A stretch of DNA of 64,000 bases from Natronospirillum sp965602035 (GTDB lineage: Bacteria > Pseudomonadota > Gammaproteobacteria > Pseudomonadales > Natronospirillaceae), in the NCBI GenBank assembly GCA_965602035.1, contig OZ271919.1, positions 1,674,001 through 1,738,000 on the forward strand, read 5' to 3'. Below, one piece after another: positions 49,734-58,797 of this stretch (position 1 is the stretch's first letter; each line of letters begins with the position of its first letter). The notes beneath the pieces are model-generated. The model was not told where the DNA came from and made no database searches. It saw only the letters and a program-made list of their open reading frames with translations. The position numbers and the translations under genes were made by a program.

Positions 49734-51101
49734 ATGAAAGCAATGCAATTTTCCATCGCTGATGACTCACCCGTTCGCCGCCCGGACTTTCTGTACGGTG
49801 TGGCGACCGCTGCCTTTCAGATCGAAGGTGCCACCAAGGAAGGTGGGCGGGTTGACAGTATCTGGGATACGTTCTGTGCTGAGCCCGGCCGGGTACTGAA
49901 CGGCGACTCCGGTGACCCGGCGTGTGATCACTACCACCGCTGGGAAGAAGACCTTGACCTGATCCTCTCACTCGGCGTGGATGCCTACCGGTTGTCGATT
50001 GCCTGGCCGCGTATCATGTCGGCGCCCGGCACCGTCAATGAGACCGGACTGGCGTTCTATGAGGCAATTGTCGACGGCCTCATCAAGCGTGGCATCAAGC
50101 CGGTGGTCACTCTGTACCACTGGGATCTGCCGCAATACCTGGAAGACCGGGGCGGTTGGCTGAATCGGCAGACCGCCTATGAATTCGCCGAGTACGCACG
50201 GGTCGTGACCGAGCGTCTCGGTAATCGCGTGACCCACTGGGCGACACTGAACGAGCCGTTCTGCAGCTCGTTCCTGAGCTATAAGGTCGGCGTGCACGCG
50301 CCGGGGTACCGTAACACGAAGTGGGCGTATCAGGCCGCGCATCATCTGTTACTGGCCCATGGCCTTGCCCTGCCGCATATGCGCCGGGCGGCCCCGGAAA
50401 GCCAGCATGGTATCGTGCTTAATTTCACACCGGCGTACCCGGCAACAGACTCGGACGCCGATCGTGAGGCCGTTCGTCAACAGGACGAGCTTGACGTCCA
50501 CTGGTTCATCCATCCTCTGCTGACCGGCTCCTACCCGGAAGGCGCGTTTGCCAGGCACCCGGAACACGAGCCTGTTGTCCTGCCCGGGGACATGACCATT
50601 ATCAGCCAGGGTGTCGACTACATCGGCGTGAATTTTTACACGCGCCATGTTGTGTCAGCCGGTGTGGATGGCCCGGAGATCCAGCCCCCGGGCGACGTGG
50701 AGATCACCCATATCGGCTGGGAGGTATACCCGGATGCGCTGCGCGACCTGTTGATCGGTCTCAACAAGCGCTATACCAATCTGCCACCTCTGATTATTAC
50801 CGAGAACGGGATGGCTGGTGACGATCATGTGGAAAACGGGGCCGTACACGATAAGCAGCGGATTCTCTATTACAGCCGCCACCTGGCAGCCATCGGCGAA
50901 GCGATGCACGCGGGCGTGGATGTACGTGGCTATTTTGCCTGGAGCCTGATGGACAATTTTGAATGGGCGTTCGGCTACAGTCAGCGATTTGGTCTGGTAT
51001 ACGTGAACTACGAGACCCAGGACCGGATAATCAAGGACAGTGGCCACGCGTTTGCCGACTGGGTAAAAAATGGCCGACTTCAGACCACGCAACCGGCATG
51101 A
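49734..51101 (+). CDS. Glycoside hydrolase family 1, beta-glucosidase
   Basis: 455 residues, standard GH1 length, with no signal peptide, so it is cytoplasmic. The acid/base is in T-L-N-E-P-F (residues ~170-175) and the nucleophile in I-I-T-E-N-G (~355). The N-terminal F-L-Y-G-V-A-T-A-A-F-Q-I-E-G is typical. It hydrolyses beta-glucosides or cellobiose brought in by the transporter, releasing glucose. It begins two bases after the permease stop and is the last gene of the operon; a terminator follows at 51186. Confidence 0.96.
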   Translation: MKAMQFSIADDSPVRRPDFLYGVATAAFQIEGATKEGGRVDSIWDTFCAEPGRVLNGDSGDPACDHYHRWEEDLDLILSLGVDAYRLSIAWPRIMSAPGTVNETGLAFYEAIVDGLIKRGIKPVVTLYHWDLPQYLEDRGGWLNRQTAYEFAEYARVVTERLGNRVTHWATLNEPFCSSFLSYKVGVHAPGYRNTKWAYQAAHHLLLAHGLALPHMRRAAPESQHGIVLNFTPAYPATDSDADREAVRQQDELDVHWFIHPLLTGSYPEGAFARHPEHEPVVLPGDMTIISQGVDYIGVNFYTRHVVSAGVDGPEIQPPGDVEITHIGWEVYPDALRDLLIGLNKRYTNLPPLIITENGMAGDDHVENGAVHDKQRILYYSRHLAAIGEAMHAGVDVRGYFAWSLMDNFEWAFGYSQRFGLVYVNYETQDRIIKDSGHAFADWVKNGRLQTTQPA

Positions 51102-51185
51102 TCTCGTCAATGTGCGCTGGGCGTTACTGCCGCTCCGGCGCACCAATAGATTGCATAATCGGCCGCTTGTGAATTTTTTTCGTGC

Positions 51186-51224
51186 AATTCCCGGCTCAAC
51201 CTTGTTGATCCGGGATTCTTTTCT
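51186..51224 (+). terminator. Terminator after the beta-glucoside operon
   Basis: AATTCCCGGCTCAAC (51186-51200) pairs with GTTGATCCGGGATT (51204-51217) with one mismatch and one bulge, followed by CTTTTCT. The stem is long and GC-rich with a short pyrimidine run. It lies 85 bases past the GH1 stop. Confidence 0.75.
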
Positions 51225-51239
51225 ATAGTTAGTGGTGCC

Positions 51240-51275
51240 GGCTGAAGACTGTAAAACTGCAGTCAATGCTCAGCC
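51240..51275 (+). other. Stem-loop in the aapJ leader
   Basis: GGCTGA-GACTG (51240-51251) pairs with CAGTC-TCAGCC (51260-51275) with an internal bulge. The rest of 51276-51397 shows no ORF; the aapJ promoter is presumably here or just upstream. Its role is unknown; it could be part of the leader of the transporter mRNA. Confidence 0.35.
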
Positions 51276-51397
51276 GCCTGCCGATCTGTAACGGCTGACA
51301 ATAAAAATAAGGTTCTGGCCTACCTATTGCTTCAACCTAACGAGCAGATTCGAGAAGGACTGCGAATAAGACTGACAAAACGTTAATGGAGTACAAC

Positions 51398-52414
51398 ATG
51401 AAAAAACCGGCGATTCTCGCAACCACTCTGGTGGCTGCACTGTCGTTTTCTGCTGCCGTTCAGGCCCAGACTCTGGAAGAAGTTCGCGACCGCGACATGC
51501 TGCGCTGTGGCGTCAGCGACGGCCTGCCCGGCTTCTCCGTCACCAATTCTGACGGCGACTGGGTCGGTCTGGACGTCGACACCTGTAAAGCCGTTGCTGC
51601 GGCCGTACTCGGCGACTCGGAGAAAGTCGAATTTGTCTCCCTGACCGCGGTAGAGCGTTTTACCGCCCTGCAGTCCGGTGAGATCGACATGCTGTCGCGC
51701 AATACCACCTGGACCACAACCCGTGACACGTCTCTGGGGATCAACTTTACCGGCACCAACTACTACGACGGCCAGGGTTTCCTGATCAGCCGTGATCTGG
51801 GCGTGACCAGTGCCACACAGTTAAACGGTGCAGCCGTCTGCGTTGCTTCGGGTACAACAACCGAGCTTAACCTGGCGGACTACTTCGAAGCTCAGGGCAT
51901 GGATTTCGAGCCGGTTCTGTATGACACATCCGATCAGACGGTGGCAGGCTTTGAAGCCGGTCGTTGCGATGTTCTGACGTCCGACACCTCACAGCTGGCG
52001 GCGCTGCGTATTCAGCTCAGCGACCCGGACAGCGCCATGGTGCTCCCGGAGATCATCTCCAAGGAACCGCTTGGCCCGGCCGTGCGCCAGGGTGATGACC
52101 AGTGGTTCAACATCGTCAAGTGGACCCTGTTCCTGCAGATCAATGCTGAGGAATACGGCGTGAGCAGCGACAATGTGGACGCCATGCTGGAATCCGACAA
52201 CCCGAACGTCAGCCGTATCGTCGGCACCTCGGGCGACCTGGGTTCATTGCTCGGTCTGTCATCTGACTGGGGCTACCAGGTCATAAGCCAGGTAGGTAAT
52301 TACGCGGAAATGTTCGAGCGGAACGTCGGCCCCGACACCCCGCTGGAACTCGAGCGCGGCACCAACGCACTCTGGACAGACGGCGGCATCCTCTACGCGC
52401 CGCCGATGCGCTGA
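51398..52414 (+). CDS. aapJ: Polar amino acid ABC transporter substrate-binding protein (AapJ-like)
   Basis: About 338 residues. I place the start at M-K-K-P-A-I-L, because GGAG lies seven bases upstream; an ATG four codons earlier is possible. The signal peptide ends at V-Q-A-Q. The mature domain matches AapJ/BztA general L-amino acid binding proteins: V-R-D-R-D-M-L-R-C-G-V-S, F-T-A-L-Q-S-G-E-I-D-M-L-S-R-N-T-T-W-T, and G-G-I-L-Y-A-P-P-M-R as the C-terminus. It is periplasmic and binds a broad set of L-amino acids. It heads an aapJQMP operon. Confidence 0.95.
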   Translation: MKKPAILATTLVAALSFSAAVQAQTLEEVRDRDMLRCGVSDGLPGFSVTNSDGDWVGLDVDTCKAVAAAVLGDSEKVEFVSLTAVERFTALQSGEIDMLSRNTTWTTTRDTSLGINFTGTNYYDGQGFLISRDLGVTSATQLNGAAVCVASGTTTELNLADYFEAQGMDFEPVLYDTSDQTVAGFEAGRCDVLTSDTSQLAALRIQLSDPDSAMVLPEIISKEPLGPAVRQGDDQWFNIVKWTLFLQINAEEYGVSSDNVDAMLESDNPNVSRIVGTSGDLGSLLGLSSDWGYQVISQVGNYAEMFERNVGPDTPLELERGTNALWTDGGILYAPPMR

Positions 52415-52447
52415 TACCGGCTCAGACCGGAAACGCGCTACAGCAAA

Positions 52448-52506
52448 GGCGTTGTGCCCGCGAGGGTGGCAACGCCGCATTTCGCGAGCAGGGCGCAAGG
52501 CCCTGC
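52448..52506 (+). other. Two stem-loops between aapJ and aapQ
   Basis: GGCGTTG (52448-52454) pairs with CAACGCC (52470-52476), and GCAGGGC (52488-52494) with GCCCTGC (52500-52506) around a 5-base loop. No T-run follows. This is the same arrangement as in the sugar transporter operon, with hairpins separating binding protein from permeases. Confidence 0.65.
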
Positions 52507-52540
52507 TATTGCTGTCTGAACGAGAGTGAACATCGCTGCA

Positions 52541-53728
52541 ATGAATAACAAGCTAACACCCCAGCCGCGCGACTGGTTCAACCTGAATGACCCCAGAGTC
52601 CGTAGCGTGGTCTATCAGATTCTGATCATCGGCGGTGTCATCTGGGCCGTCATGAGCATTGTCGGAAATGTCATGACCAACCTGGAGGCTCGCGGTATTG
52701 CCACGGGCTTCGGGTTTCTCACCGAACGCGCCGGGTTTGATGTATCCCAGGCACTGATTGATTACTCCTCCAATTCCACCTACTCCAGAGTCTTTGTGGT
52801 CGGTCTGCTCAACACGCTGCTGGTCTCCGCCATGGGTATTGTTGCGGCCACTATACTTGGACTGTTCGTGGGCCTCGGCCGACTCACGCCGAACTGGATC
52901 GTTCGGAAAATCTGCATGGTCTACATTGAGACATTCCGCAATGTGCCCGTGCTGCTGCAGATTTTCTTCTGGTACTACGCCGTGTTACAGACACTGCCAC
53001 GGCCGAACCAGAGCCTGGCTCTTTTCAGCGACATGCTGTTCATCAATGTTCGCGGTGCCTACGCGCCACGACCGGTGCTGGAGAGCGGTATCGGTGTGGT
53101 AGTCAGTATCCTTGCACTGTGCATTGTGGGCATGATCGCGCTGACCCTCTGGGCGCGGCGGCGCAAACGCGACACCGGTAAAGAATTCCCGGTATTCTCG
53201 GTTTCTCTTGCCATACTGATCATCCCGGTGGCCATTGCCTACGTGGTGATGGGAACGCCCATCTCGCTTGACGTACCGGAACTGGCAGGGTTCAGCTTCC
53301 AGGGCGGCATGCGCTTCCGACCGGAGCTCCTTGCTCTGTGGGTGGCACTCACCATTTATACCAGCACCTTCATCGCCGAGATTTTCCGTTCGGGCATACA
53401 ATCCGTGCCGCATGGCCAGACCGAAGCATGCCGAGCACTGTCGCTGACCGAACGCCAGCGCATGCGTCTCGTGGTGCTGCCGCAGGCGCTGCGCGTGATT
53501 ATTCCTCCGCTGACCAGCCAGTACCTTAACCTGACCAAGAACTCTTCACTGGCGGTGGCCATCGGTTACCCCGATCTGGTGTCCGTCTTTCAGGGCACGG
53601 CGCTCAATCAGACCGGCCAGGCCATCGAGATCGTGGGCATGACCATGGCGGTCTACCTGCTGATCAGCCTGGTGGTGTCTGCCTTCATGAACTGGTTCAA
53701 CAGGCGCGTTGCGCTGGTGGAGAGATAA
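52541..53728 (+). CDS. aapQ: Amino acid ABC transporter permease AapQ
   Basis: About 395 residues from the ATG at 52541; a GTG five codons upstream is an alternative. The long AapQ-type insertion between the early helices is present. The permease core has N-T-L-L-V-S-A-M-G-I, Y-I-E-T-F-R-N-V-P-V-L-L-Q, and the EAA-like loop with G-Q-T-E-A-C-R-A-L-S-L near residue 295. It forms the membrane channel with AapM. Confidence 0.95.
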   Translation: MNNKLTPQPRDWFNLNDPRVRSVVYQILIIGGVIWAVMSIVGNVMTNLEARGIATGFGFLTERAGFDVSQALIDYSSNSTYSRVFVVGLLNTLLVSAMGIVAATILGLFVGLGRLTPNWIVRKICMVYIETFRNVPVLLQIFFWYYAVLQTLPRPNQSLALFSDMLFINVRGAYAPRPVLESGIGVVVSILALCIVGMIALTLWARRRKRDTGKEFPVFSVSLAILIIPVAIAYVVMGTPISLDVPELAGFSFQGGMRFRPELLALWVALTIYTSTFIAEIFRSGIQSVPHGQTEACRALSLTERQRMRLVVLPQALRVIIPPLTSQYLNLTKNSSLAVAIGYPDLVSVFQGTALNQTGQAIEIVGMTMAVYLLISLVVSAFMNWFNRRVALVER

Positions 53729-53729
53729 A

Positions 53730-54824
53730 ATGGCATTTACTCCGACACCGGCGCGCCGGCCACCCGCCTCCCAGTTGGGTGTTATCGGCTGGCTGCGCGC
53801 CAATATGTTCTCCAGTATTCCCAATTCGATACTGTCATTAATCGCCCTGTACGTGGCCTGGCAGGTACTTTCCTGGGTAATTGGGTGGGCTTTCATCAAC
53901 GCGGACTGGACCGGTACAAGCCGCGAGGACTGCACCAGTAGCGGTGCCTGCTGGGTGTTCATCGGCGTCCGTTTTGACCAGTTCATCTACGGGTTCTACC
54001 CGGAAGAATTCCGCTGGCGGCCCAACCTCACCTTTTTCCTGCTTGCCGGGTTCCTTCTCTGGCTGGGTGTACCCGGCATCGGGGGCAAGAAATGGGGCAC
54101 CCTGCTCTCGCTGACGGCCTTCCCGGCAGCCGTCTATGTACTGCTGTACGGCGGCCTGTTTGGCCTTCCGGTGGTACCGACCAGTCGCTGGGGTGGTATT
54201 CTGCTGACTATGGTGCTGGCCATAACCGGCATAGTACTGGCGATACCGATCGGAATCGCGTTGGCACTGGGCCGCCGCAGCAACATGCCGGCGGTGCGAC
54301 TGGTATGTACGATTTTCATCGAGTTCTGGCGCGGCGTGCCCCTGATCACGATCCTGTTCATGGCCTCGGTCATGCTACCGCTGTTCTTCACAGAAGGCGT
54401 CACCATTGATCGACTGATACGGGCACTGATCGGCATCACACTGTTCCAGTCGGCCTACATGGCGGAGGTCGTTCGCGGCGGCTTGCAGGCACTGGACAAG
54501 GGACAATATGAGGCGGCCGATGCGCTTGGCCTCACCTACTGGCAAAAAATGAACCTGGTGGTGCTGCCCCAGGCGCTGAAAATCATGATCCCCGGCATTG
54601 TGAATACTACGATCTCACTATGGAAAGACACCAGTCTGGTTGTGATCATTGGCCTGCTGGAGGTACTCGGCCAGGTGCGTCAGGCACTGGCCGACCCGGA
54701 GTGGCTGGGTTTCCCGGCCGAAGGCTACGTCTTTGCTGCACTGACCTTCTGGATATTCTGCTTCAGCATGTCGCGGTTCAGCCAGTATCTGGAACGGCGC
54801 CTCGACACAGGCCATGGAAATTAA
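53730..54824 (+). CDS. aapM: Amino acid ABC transporter permease AapM
   Basis: About 364 residues, starting one base after the aapQ stop with GGAGAG upstream. It carries the AapM features: F-I-N-A-D-W-T-G in a loop, C-T-S-S-G-A-C-W, F-I-E-F-W-R-G-V-P-L-I-T and the EAA loop Q-Y-E-A-A-D-A-L-G-L-T-Y. It is the second permease of the importer. The last bases overlap an upstream alternative start of aapP. Confidence 0.95.
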   Translation: MAFTPTPARRPPASQLGVIGWLRANMFSSIPNSILSLIALYVAWQVLSWVIGWAFINADWTGTSREDCTSSGACWVFIGVRFDQFIYGFYPEEFRWRPNLTFFLLAGFLLWLGVPGIGGKKWGTLLSLTAFPAAVYVLLYGGLFGLPVVPTSRWGGILLTMVLAITGIVLAIPIGIALALGRRSNMPAVRLVCTIFIEFWRGVPLITILFMASVMLPLFFTEGVTIDRLIRALIGITLFQSAYMAEVVRGGLQALDKGQYEAADALGLTYWQKMNLVVLPQALKIMIPGIVNTTISLWKDTSLVVIIGLLEVLGQVRQALADPEWLGFPAEGYVFAALTFWIFCFSMSRFSQYLERRLDTGHGN

Positions 54825-54834
54825 GGAACATACA

Positions 54835-55599
54835 ATGACCACACAAGACTCCGCCGAATACACGGGCCCCGCCATCGCCATGCGTGGCGTGAACAAATGG
54901 TACGGCGATTTTCATGTTCTCCGCGATATCAACCTGGAAGTCGCCCGAGGCGAACGCATTGTTATCTGTGGCCCTTCCGGCTCGGGCAAATCAACGCTGA
55001 TACGCTGTATAAATCGTCTGGAGGAGCATCAGCAGGGTGACATCCTCGTTGAAGGCGTGCCGCTGGTCAGCGACATCAAGAAAATCAACGCCATCCGCAA
55101 AGACGTCGGTATGGTGTTCCAGCACTTCAACCTGTTCCCGCACCTCACTGTGCTGGAGAACTGCACCCTCGCACCCTTCTGGGCCAAGAAGATACCAAAG
55201 AAGGAAGCCGAGGAAATCGGCATGAAATACCTGGAGCGGGTCAAGATACCCGAACAGGCAAACAAGTATCCCGGGCAGCTCTCCGGAGGCCAACAACAGC
55301 GTGTGGCAATCGCCCGCAGCCTGTGCATGAATCCGCGCATCATGCTTTTTGACGAGCCGACGTCGGCGCTGGATCCGGAAATGATCAAGGAAGTACTGGA
55401 CGTCATGATCGAGCTCGCACAGGAAGGCATGACCATGCTTTGCGTGACCCATGAGATGGGCTTCGCCAAGACGGTGGCTGACCGTGTGATCTTTATGGAT
55501 GAAGGAGAGATCGTGGAGGAGAACGCGCCGGAAGCGTTTTTCAATAACCCGCAGGAAGAGCGCACGCAGTTGTTCCTCAGCCAGATTCTGGGCCACTGA
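54835..55599 (+). CDS. aapP: Amino acid ABC transporter ATP-binding protein AapP
   Basis: About 254 residues from the ATG at 54835 (AAGGA eight bases upstream). Walker A is G-P-S-G-S-G-K-S-T, signature L-S-G-G-Q-Q-Q-R-V-A-I, Walker B I-M-L-F-D-E-P-T-S-A-L-D. It belongs to the polar amino acid (GlnQ/HisP) family, with the hallmark M-V-F-Q-H-F-N-L-F-P-H. It energises AapQM. The shikimate-kinase-like gene follows after 20 bases, on the same strand. Confidence 0.96.
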   Translation: MTTQDSAEYTGPAIAMRGVNKWYGDFHVLRDINLEVARGERIVICGPSGSGKSTLIRCINRLEEHQQGDILVEGVPLVSDIKKINAIRKDVGMVFQHFNLFPHLTVLENCTLAPFWAKKIPKKEAEEIGMKYLERVKIPEQANKYPGQLSGGQQQRVAIARSLCMNPRIMLFDEPTSALDPEMIKEVLDVMIELAQEGMTMLCVTHEMGFAKTVADRVIFMDEGEIVEENAPEAFFNNPQEERTQLFLSQILGH

Positions 55600-55619
55600 C
55601 CGGGGCCGGGGACTGTTCG

Positions 55620-56132
55620 ATGGCGGCCAGCAACCTGATCCTGATCGGCATGCCGGGCGCCGGTAAGAGCACAGTCGGTGTGCTGGCAGCCAAAGCAGTT
55701 GGACTCGGCTTCGTTGACACTGACCTGCTGATCCAGCAGTGGGCAGGCGACTCTCTGCAAAACCTTGTTGACGAGCGTGGCTACGAGGGGTTCCTGGCTC
55801 TGGAAGAGAAAATGGTTTGCCAGCTCCGGGTATCGGATCATGTCATCGCGACCGGCGGCAGTGTGGTATACAGCCCCGCCGCCATGGCTCACCTGAAAGC
55901 AGCGGGTGTCGTGATCTATCTGAAAACCCCGATGGAAACCCTCGAAGACCGCGTATCCCGTGCCTCAGCCCGAGGCATCGCCATCAAACCGGAGCAGACC
56001 TTTGCCGCCCTGTATCAGGAACGCTCTGCGCTGTACGGTGCATACGCAGATCAGGTGGTGCACTGTGAAGGCCTGCTCCCGGACGCCGTCTGTGAGGCTG
56101 TTATTCAAGCGTGGCGTTATCACCGGATATAA
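55620..56132 (+). CDS. Shikimate-kinase-like P-loop kinase, atypical
   Basis: 170 residues. Walker A is G-M-P-G-A-G-K-S-T, D-T-D-L-L is the expected Asp pair, and A-T-G-G-S-V-V is the GGG-like loop. However, the shikimate-binding F-R motif is replaced (Y-E-G-F-L-A-L-E), GGG is GGS, and the R-P-L-L lid motif is R-G-I-A-I-K. This matches a second group of AroK relatives of unproven substrate rather than the aromatic pathway enzyme. It lies 20 bases after aapP and is probably cotranscribed with the transporter. The kinase fold is sure; shikimate as substrate is doubtful. Confidence 0.75.
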   Translation: MAASNLILIGMPGAGKSTVGVLAAKAVGLGFVDTDLLIQQWAGDSLQNLVDERGYEGFLALEEKMVCQLRVSDHVIATGGSVVYSPAAMAHLKAAGVVIYLKTPMETLEDRVSRASARGIAIKPEQTFAALYQERSALYGAYADQVVHCEGLLPDAVCEAVIQAWRYHRI

Positions 56133-56185
56133 GCGGCCAGATAAAGCCACTGCCGGTAGCGATCCGACCTCTCGTATACCCCGGA

Positions 56186-56524
56186 TCAATCACTATGCTC
56201 GGGGCGTTCCAGCGGCAGACCCTCTTCCTGCCAGGCTTTCTTTCCACCCATGTAGTGATACACCTGAGTATAGCCCAGATTGACCAGGCGATCGGCCGCA
56301 CGGCCGGCACGCTTGCACGTTTCACTGGCACAGTACACCACAATAGGCGTCTGTTTATCGGGCAAACGCAGAGGAGCCTGATCATAGATGTCATCTGACA
56401 CAATGTTGATGGCGCCCGGCAAATGGCCCTTCTCAAAGGCGCTTCGAGGCAGTGTGTCAACCAGAGTGAAGTCGGCATCCCGGCGTTGCCAGTCGTAAAG
56501 GGTATGCGTGTTTATCGTTGCCAT
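56186..56524 (-). CDS. Rhodanese-like domain protein
   Basis: 112 residues, a single rhodanese domain. H-L-P-G-A-I-N-I and the active-site loop V-V-Y-C-A-S-E-T-C-K contain the catalytic Cys (first Cys of the loop). Y-H-Y-M-G-G-K-K-A-W is a typical ending. It probably transfers sulfur or senses reactive species in the cytoplasm. GGGGGTGA precedes the ATG. It is convergent with the kinase gene and divergent from prpB. Confidence 0.9.
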   Translation of the reverse strand: MATINTHTLYDWQRRDADFTLVDTLPRSAFEKGHLPGAINIVSDDIYDQAPLRLPDKQTPIVVYCASETCKRAGRAADRLVNLGYTQVYHYMGGKKAWQEEGLPLERPEHSD

Positions 56525-56677
56525 GGGTCACCCCCACAACGTATTACGGGAATGTCACGGTTCACTGTGCCTGCATCGGTCCCGGAAAAGCAAGCGAATG
56601 GCCGGATCGACTGTTGCGGGGGCCGGAAGCCCGGAGCTACATTGTGAGTGTGCACGCCATAAACCAGGAGACGAACC

Positions 56678-57574
56678 ATGTGGGATTCACCGGGCCAGCG
56701 CTTTCGCTCTGCGGTCACGTCCAACGCGCCTTTGCCTGTGGTCGGAACCATAAACGCCTACACCGCCCTGCTGGCCGAGGCCGCGGGCCACAGAGCCATC
56801 TATCTGTCGGGAGCCGGGGTAGCAAACGCCTCGTTCGGCCTTCCGGACCTGGGGATGACCTCACTGCAGGACGTGCTGACGGATGCGTCGAGAATCACAT
56901 CAGCCACTGAACTGCCGCTGTTGGTTGATATCGATACCGGTTTCGGGGGCGCGTTGGGGATAGCGCGCACCATTCGGGAGATGGAAAAAGCCCGTGTCGC
57001 CGCCGTGCACATCGAAGACCAGGTTCAACAGAAACGCTGTGGCCACCGTCCCAATAAGGAAATTGTGTCACAGAGCGAAATGGTCGATCGCATCAAGGCC
57101 GCGGTTGATGCCCGCCAGGATCCGGACTTGGTCATCATGGCCCGCACCGACGCCGTCGCCAACGAGGGCATGGAAGCCGCGCTGGAGCGGCTCGTGGCCT
57201 GTGTCGAGGCGGGAGCCGATATGGTCTTCCCGGAGGCATTGTCGTCACTGGACCAGTATCAGGCGGTCACGGATGTAATCGACGTGCCGGTACTGGCGAA
57301 TATTACCGAATTCGGCAAGACTCCCCTGTTCAATCAGACCGAACTGGGAAATGCAGGTGTCGGGCTGGTGCTTTACCCGCTCAGCGCCTTTCGGGCCATG
57401 AGCCGGGCGGCCATGGAAGTCTACCAGCACATCAACATGTTCGGTGATCAGCGCCAGCTCCTGGACCGGATGCAGACCCGGGACGAACTCTACGACATAC
57501 TGAACTACCATGAATATGAGCAGAAGCTGGACGATCTGTTCGGCGCAGACAAGTCACCCCCGAACGGGAGGTAA
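56678..57574 (+). CDS. prpB: Methylisocitrate lyase
   Basis: 298 residues with AGGAGACG before the ATG. It belongs to the ICL/PEP mutase superfamily: S-G-A-G-V-A-N-A-S-F-G-L-P-D-L-G, D-I-D-T-G-F-G-G metal loop, I-E-D-Q-V, K-R-C-G-H-R-P-N-K catalytic loop and M-A-R-T-D-A. The K-R-C-G-H loop identifies PrpB, which splits 2-methylisocitrate into pyruvate and succinate. It is the first gene of prpBCD. No prpR-like regulator is adjacent. Confidence 0.95.
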   Translation: MWDSPGQRFRSAVTSNAPLPVVGTINAYTALLAEAAGHRAIYLSGAGVANASFGLPDLGMTSLQDVLTDASRITSATELPLLVDIDTGFGGALGIARTIREMEKARVAAVHIEDQVQQKRCGHRPNKEIVSQSEMVDRIKAAVDARQDPDLVIMARTDAVANEGMEAALERLVACVEAGADMVFPEALSSLDQYQAVTDVIDVPVLANITEFGKTPLFNQTELGNAGVGLVLYPLSAFRAMSRAAMEVYQHINMFGDQRQLLDRMQTRDELYDILNYHEYEQKLDDLFGADKSPPNGR

Positions 57575-57579
57575 TCGCT

Positions 57580-58710
57580 ATGGCTGACCAGAAAGAGACA
57601 CCGGCAAGCACAGGGCTTCGCGGCCAGAGCGCCGGTTCTACTGCCATTTGCACGGTGGGCGAGGAAGGTGCCGGCCTGACGTACCGTGGCTACCAGATCG
57701 CCGACCTGGCGAAACACGCTACCTTCGAAGAAGTGGCGTATTTGCTGGTATACGGGAAGCTACCCTCAACCAGTGAACTTGCAGACTATCAGACGGGGTT
57801 GATGGCTCGACGGCAGTTGCCCGCACCCCTCCGTGCGGTACTGGAGCAGATCCCCGCATCGGCCCATCCCATGGATGTGATGCGCACCGCCGCGTCCATG
57901 CTGGGCAATCTGGAAACCGAAAACGATGCCGCCACGGCCGATGCCGTAAACCGCCTCATTGCCTTGCTGCCCGCGATTATCGTTTACTGGTATCGCTACA
58001 GCCACGATGGCGTTCGCATTGAAACCGACCGGCCCGATGTGGAAACGGTGGGCGGTCATTTTCTGGCCATGCTGCATGATCGCACACCGGAGGAGCTGCA
58101 CGCTCAGGTCATGAATGTCTCATTGATCCTGTATGCGGAGCATGAATTCAATGCCTCCACGTTCACGGCCCGGGTCTGTGCGTCGACACTGTCCGACCTT
58201 CACTCCTGCGTAACCGGGGCCATCGGTTCGCTGCGCGGACGCCTGCACGGCGGCGCCAACGAAGCTGCCATGGAAATGCTGCAACAATGGAGCAGCCCGG
58301 ATGCGGCGGAACAGGGGCTGCTTGGTATGCTCGAACGCAAGGAAAAGATCATGGGCTTCGGTCATGCCATCTACCGGACCCATGATCCGCGCAATGCCAT
58401 TATCAGGCACTGGGCGGAAAAGCTGGCCGATCATCAGGGCGACCGAACGCTCTTTGATATTTCTGAGCGGGTTGAGTCGGTCATGTGGCGGGAAAAACGG
58501 TTGTTCGCCAATGCGGATTTCTATCACGCTTCGGCCTACCATGACCTGGGCATACCGACCAAACTGTTCACGCCTCTGTTTGTCTGTTCACGCGTAACCG
58601 GCTGGGCGGCGCACATTCAGGAACAGCGGGAGAACAACCGCATCATCCGACCCTCCGCCGATTATGTGGGGCCAGACCCGAAGCGGTGGCTACCGATCGG
58701 GGAGCGCTGA
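57580..58710 (+). CDS. prpC: 2-methylcitrate synthase
   Basis: 376 residues, GGGAGGT upstream. The citrate synthase motifs are intact: G-L-R-G-Q-S-A-G near the N-terminus as in PrpC, S-R-L-H-G-G-A-N-E-A, and G-F-G-H-A-I-Y-R. PrpC condenses propionyl-CoA with oxaloacetate. It starts six bases after prpB, and an 8-pair hairpin follows its stop. Confidence 0.94.
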   Translation: MADQKETPASTGLRGQSAGSTAICTVGEEGAGLTYRGYQIADLAKHATFEEVAYLLVYGKLPSTSELADYQTGLMARRQLPAPLRAVLEQIPASAHPMDVMRTAASMLGNLETENDAATADAVNRLIALLPAIIVYWYRYSHDGVRIETDRPDVETVGGHFLAMLHDRTPEELHAQVMNVSLILYAEHEFNASTFTARVCASTLSDLHSCVTGAIGSLRGRLHGGANEAAMEMLQQWSSPDAAEQGLLGMLERKEKIMGFGHAIYRTHDPRNAIIRHWAEKLADHQGDRTLFDISERVESVMWREKRLFANADFYHASAYHDLGIPTKLFTPLFVCSRVTGWAAHIQEQRENNRIIRPSADYVGPDPKRWLPIGER

Positions 58711-58717
58711 GTCGCCC

Positions 58718-58740
58718 GCCCCGGATTGCCATTCCGGGGC
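58718..58740 (+). other. Stem-loop between prpC and prpD
   Basis: GCCCCGGA (58718-58725) pairs perfectly with TCCGGGGC (58733-58740) around TTGCCAT. There is no T-run, so transcription should continue to prpD while the hairpin may set relative amounts. Confidence 0.65.
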
Positions 58741-58797
58741 CGACCTTTTCCGGGCTCAGCCCGGGTCAGGCCAACTGCAAGGAGACAGACTGCCACT

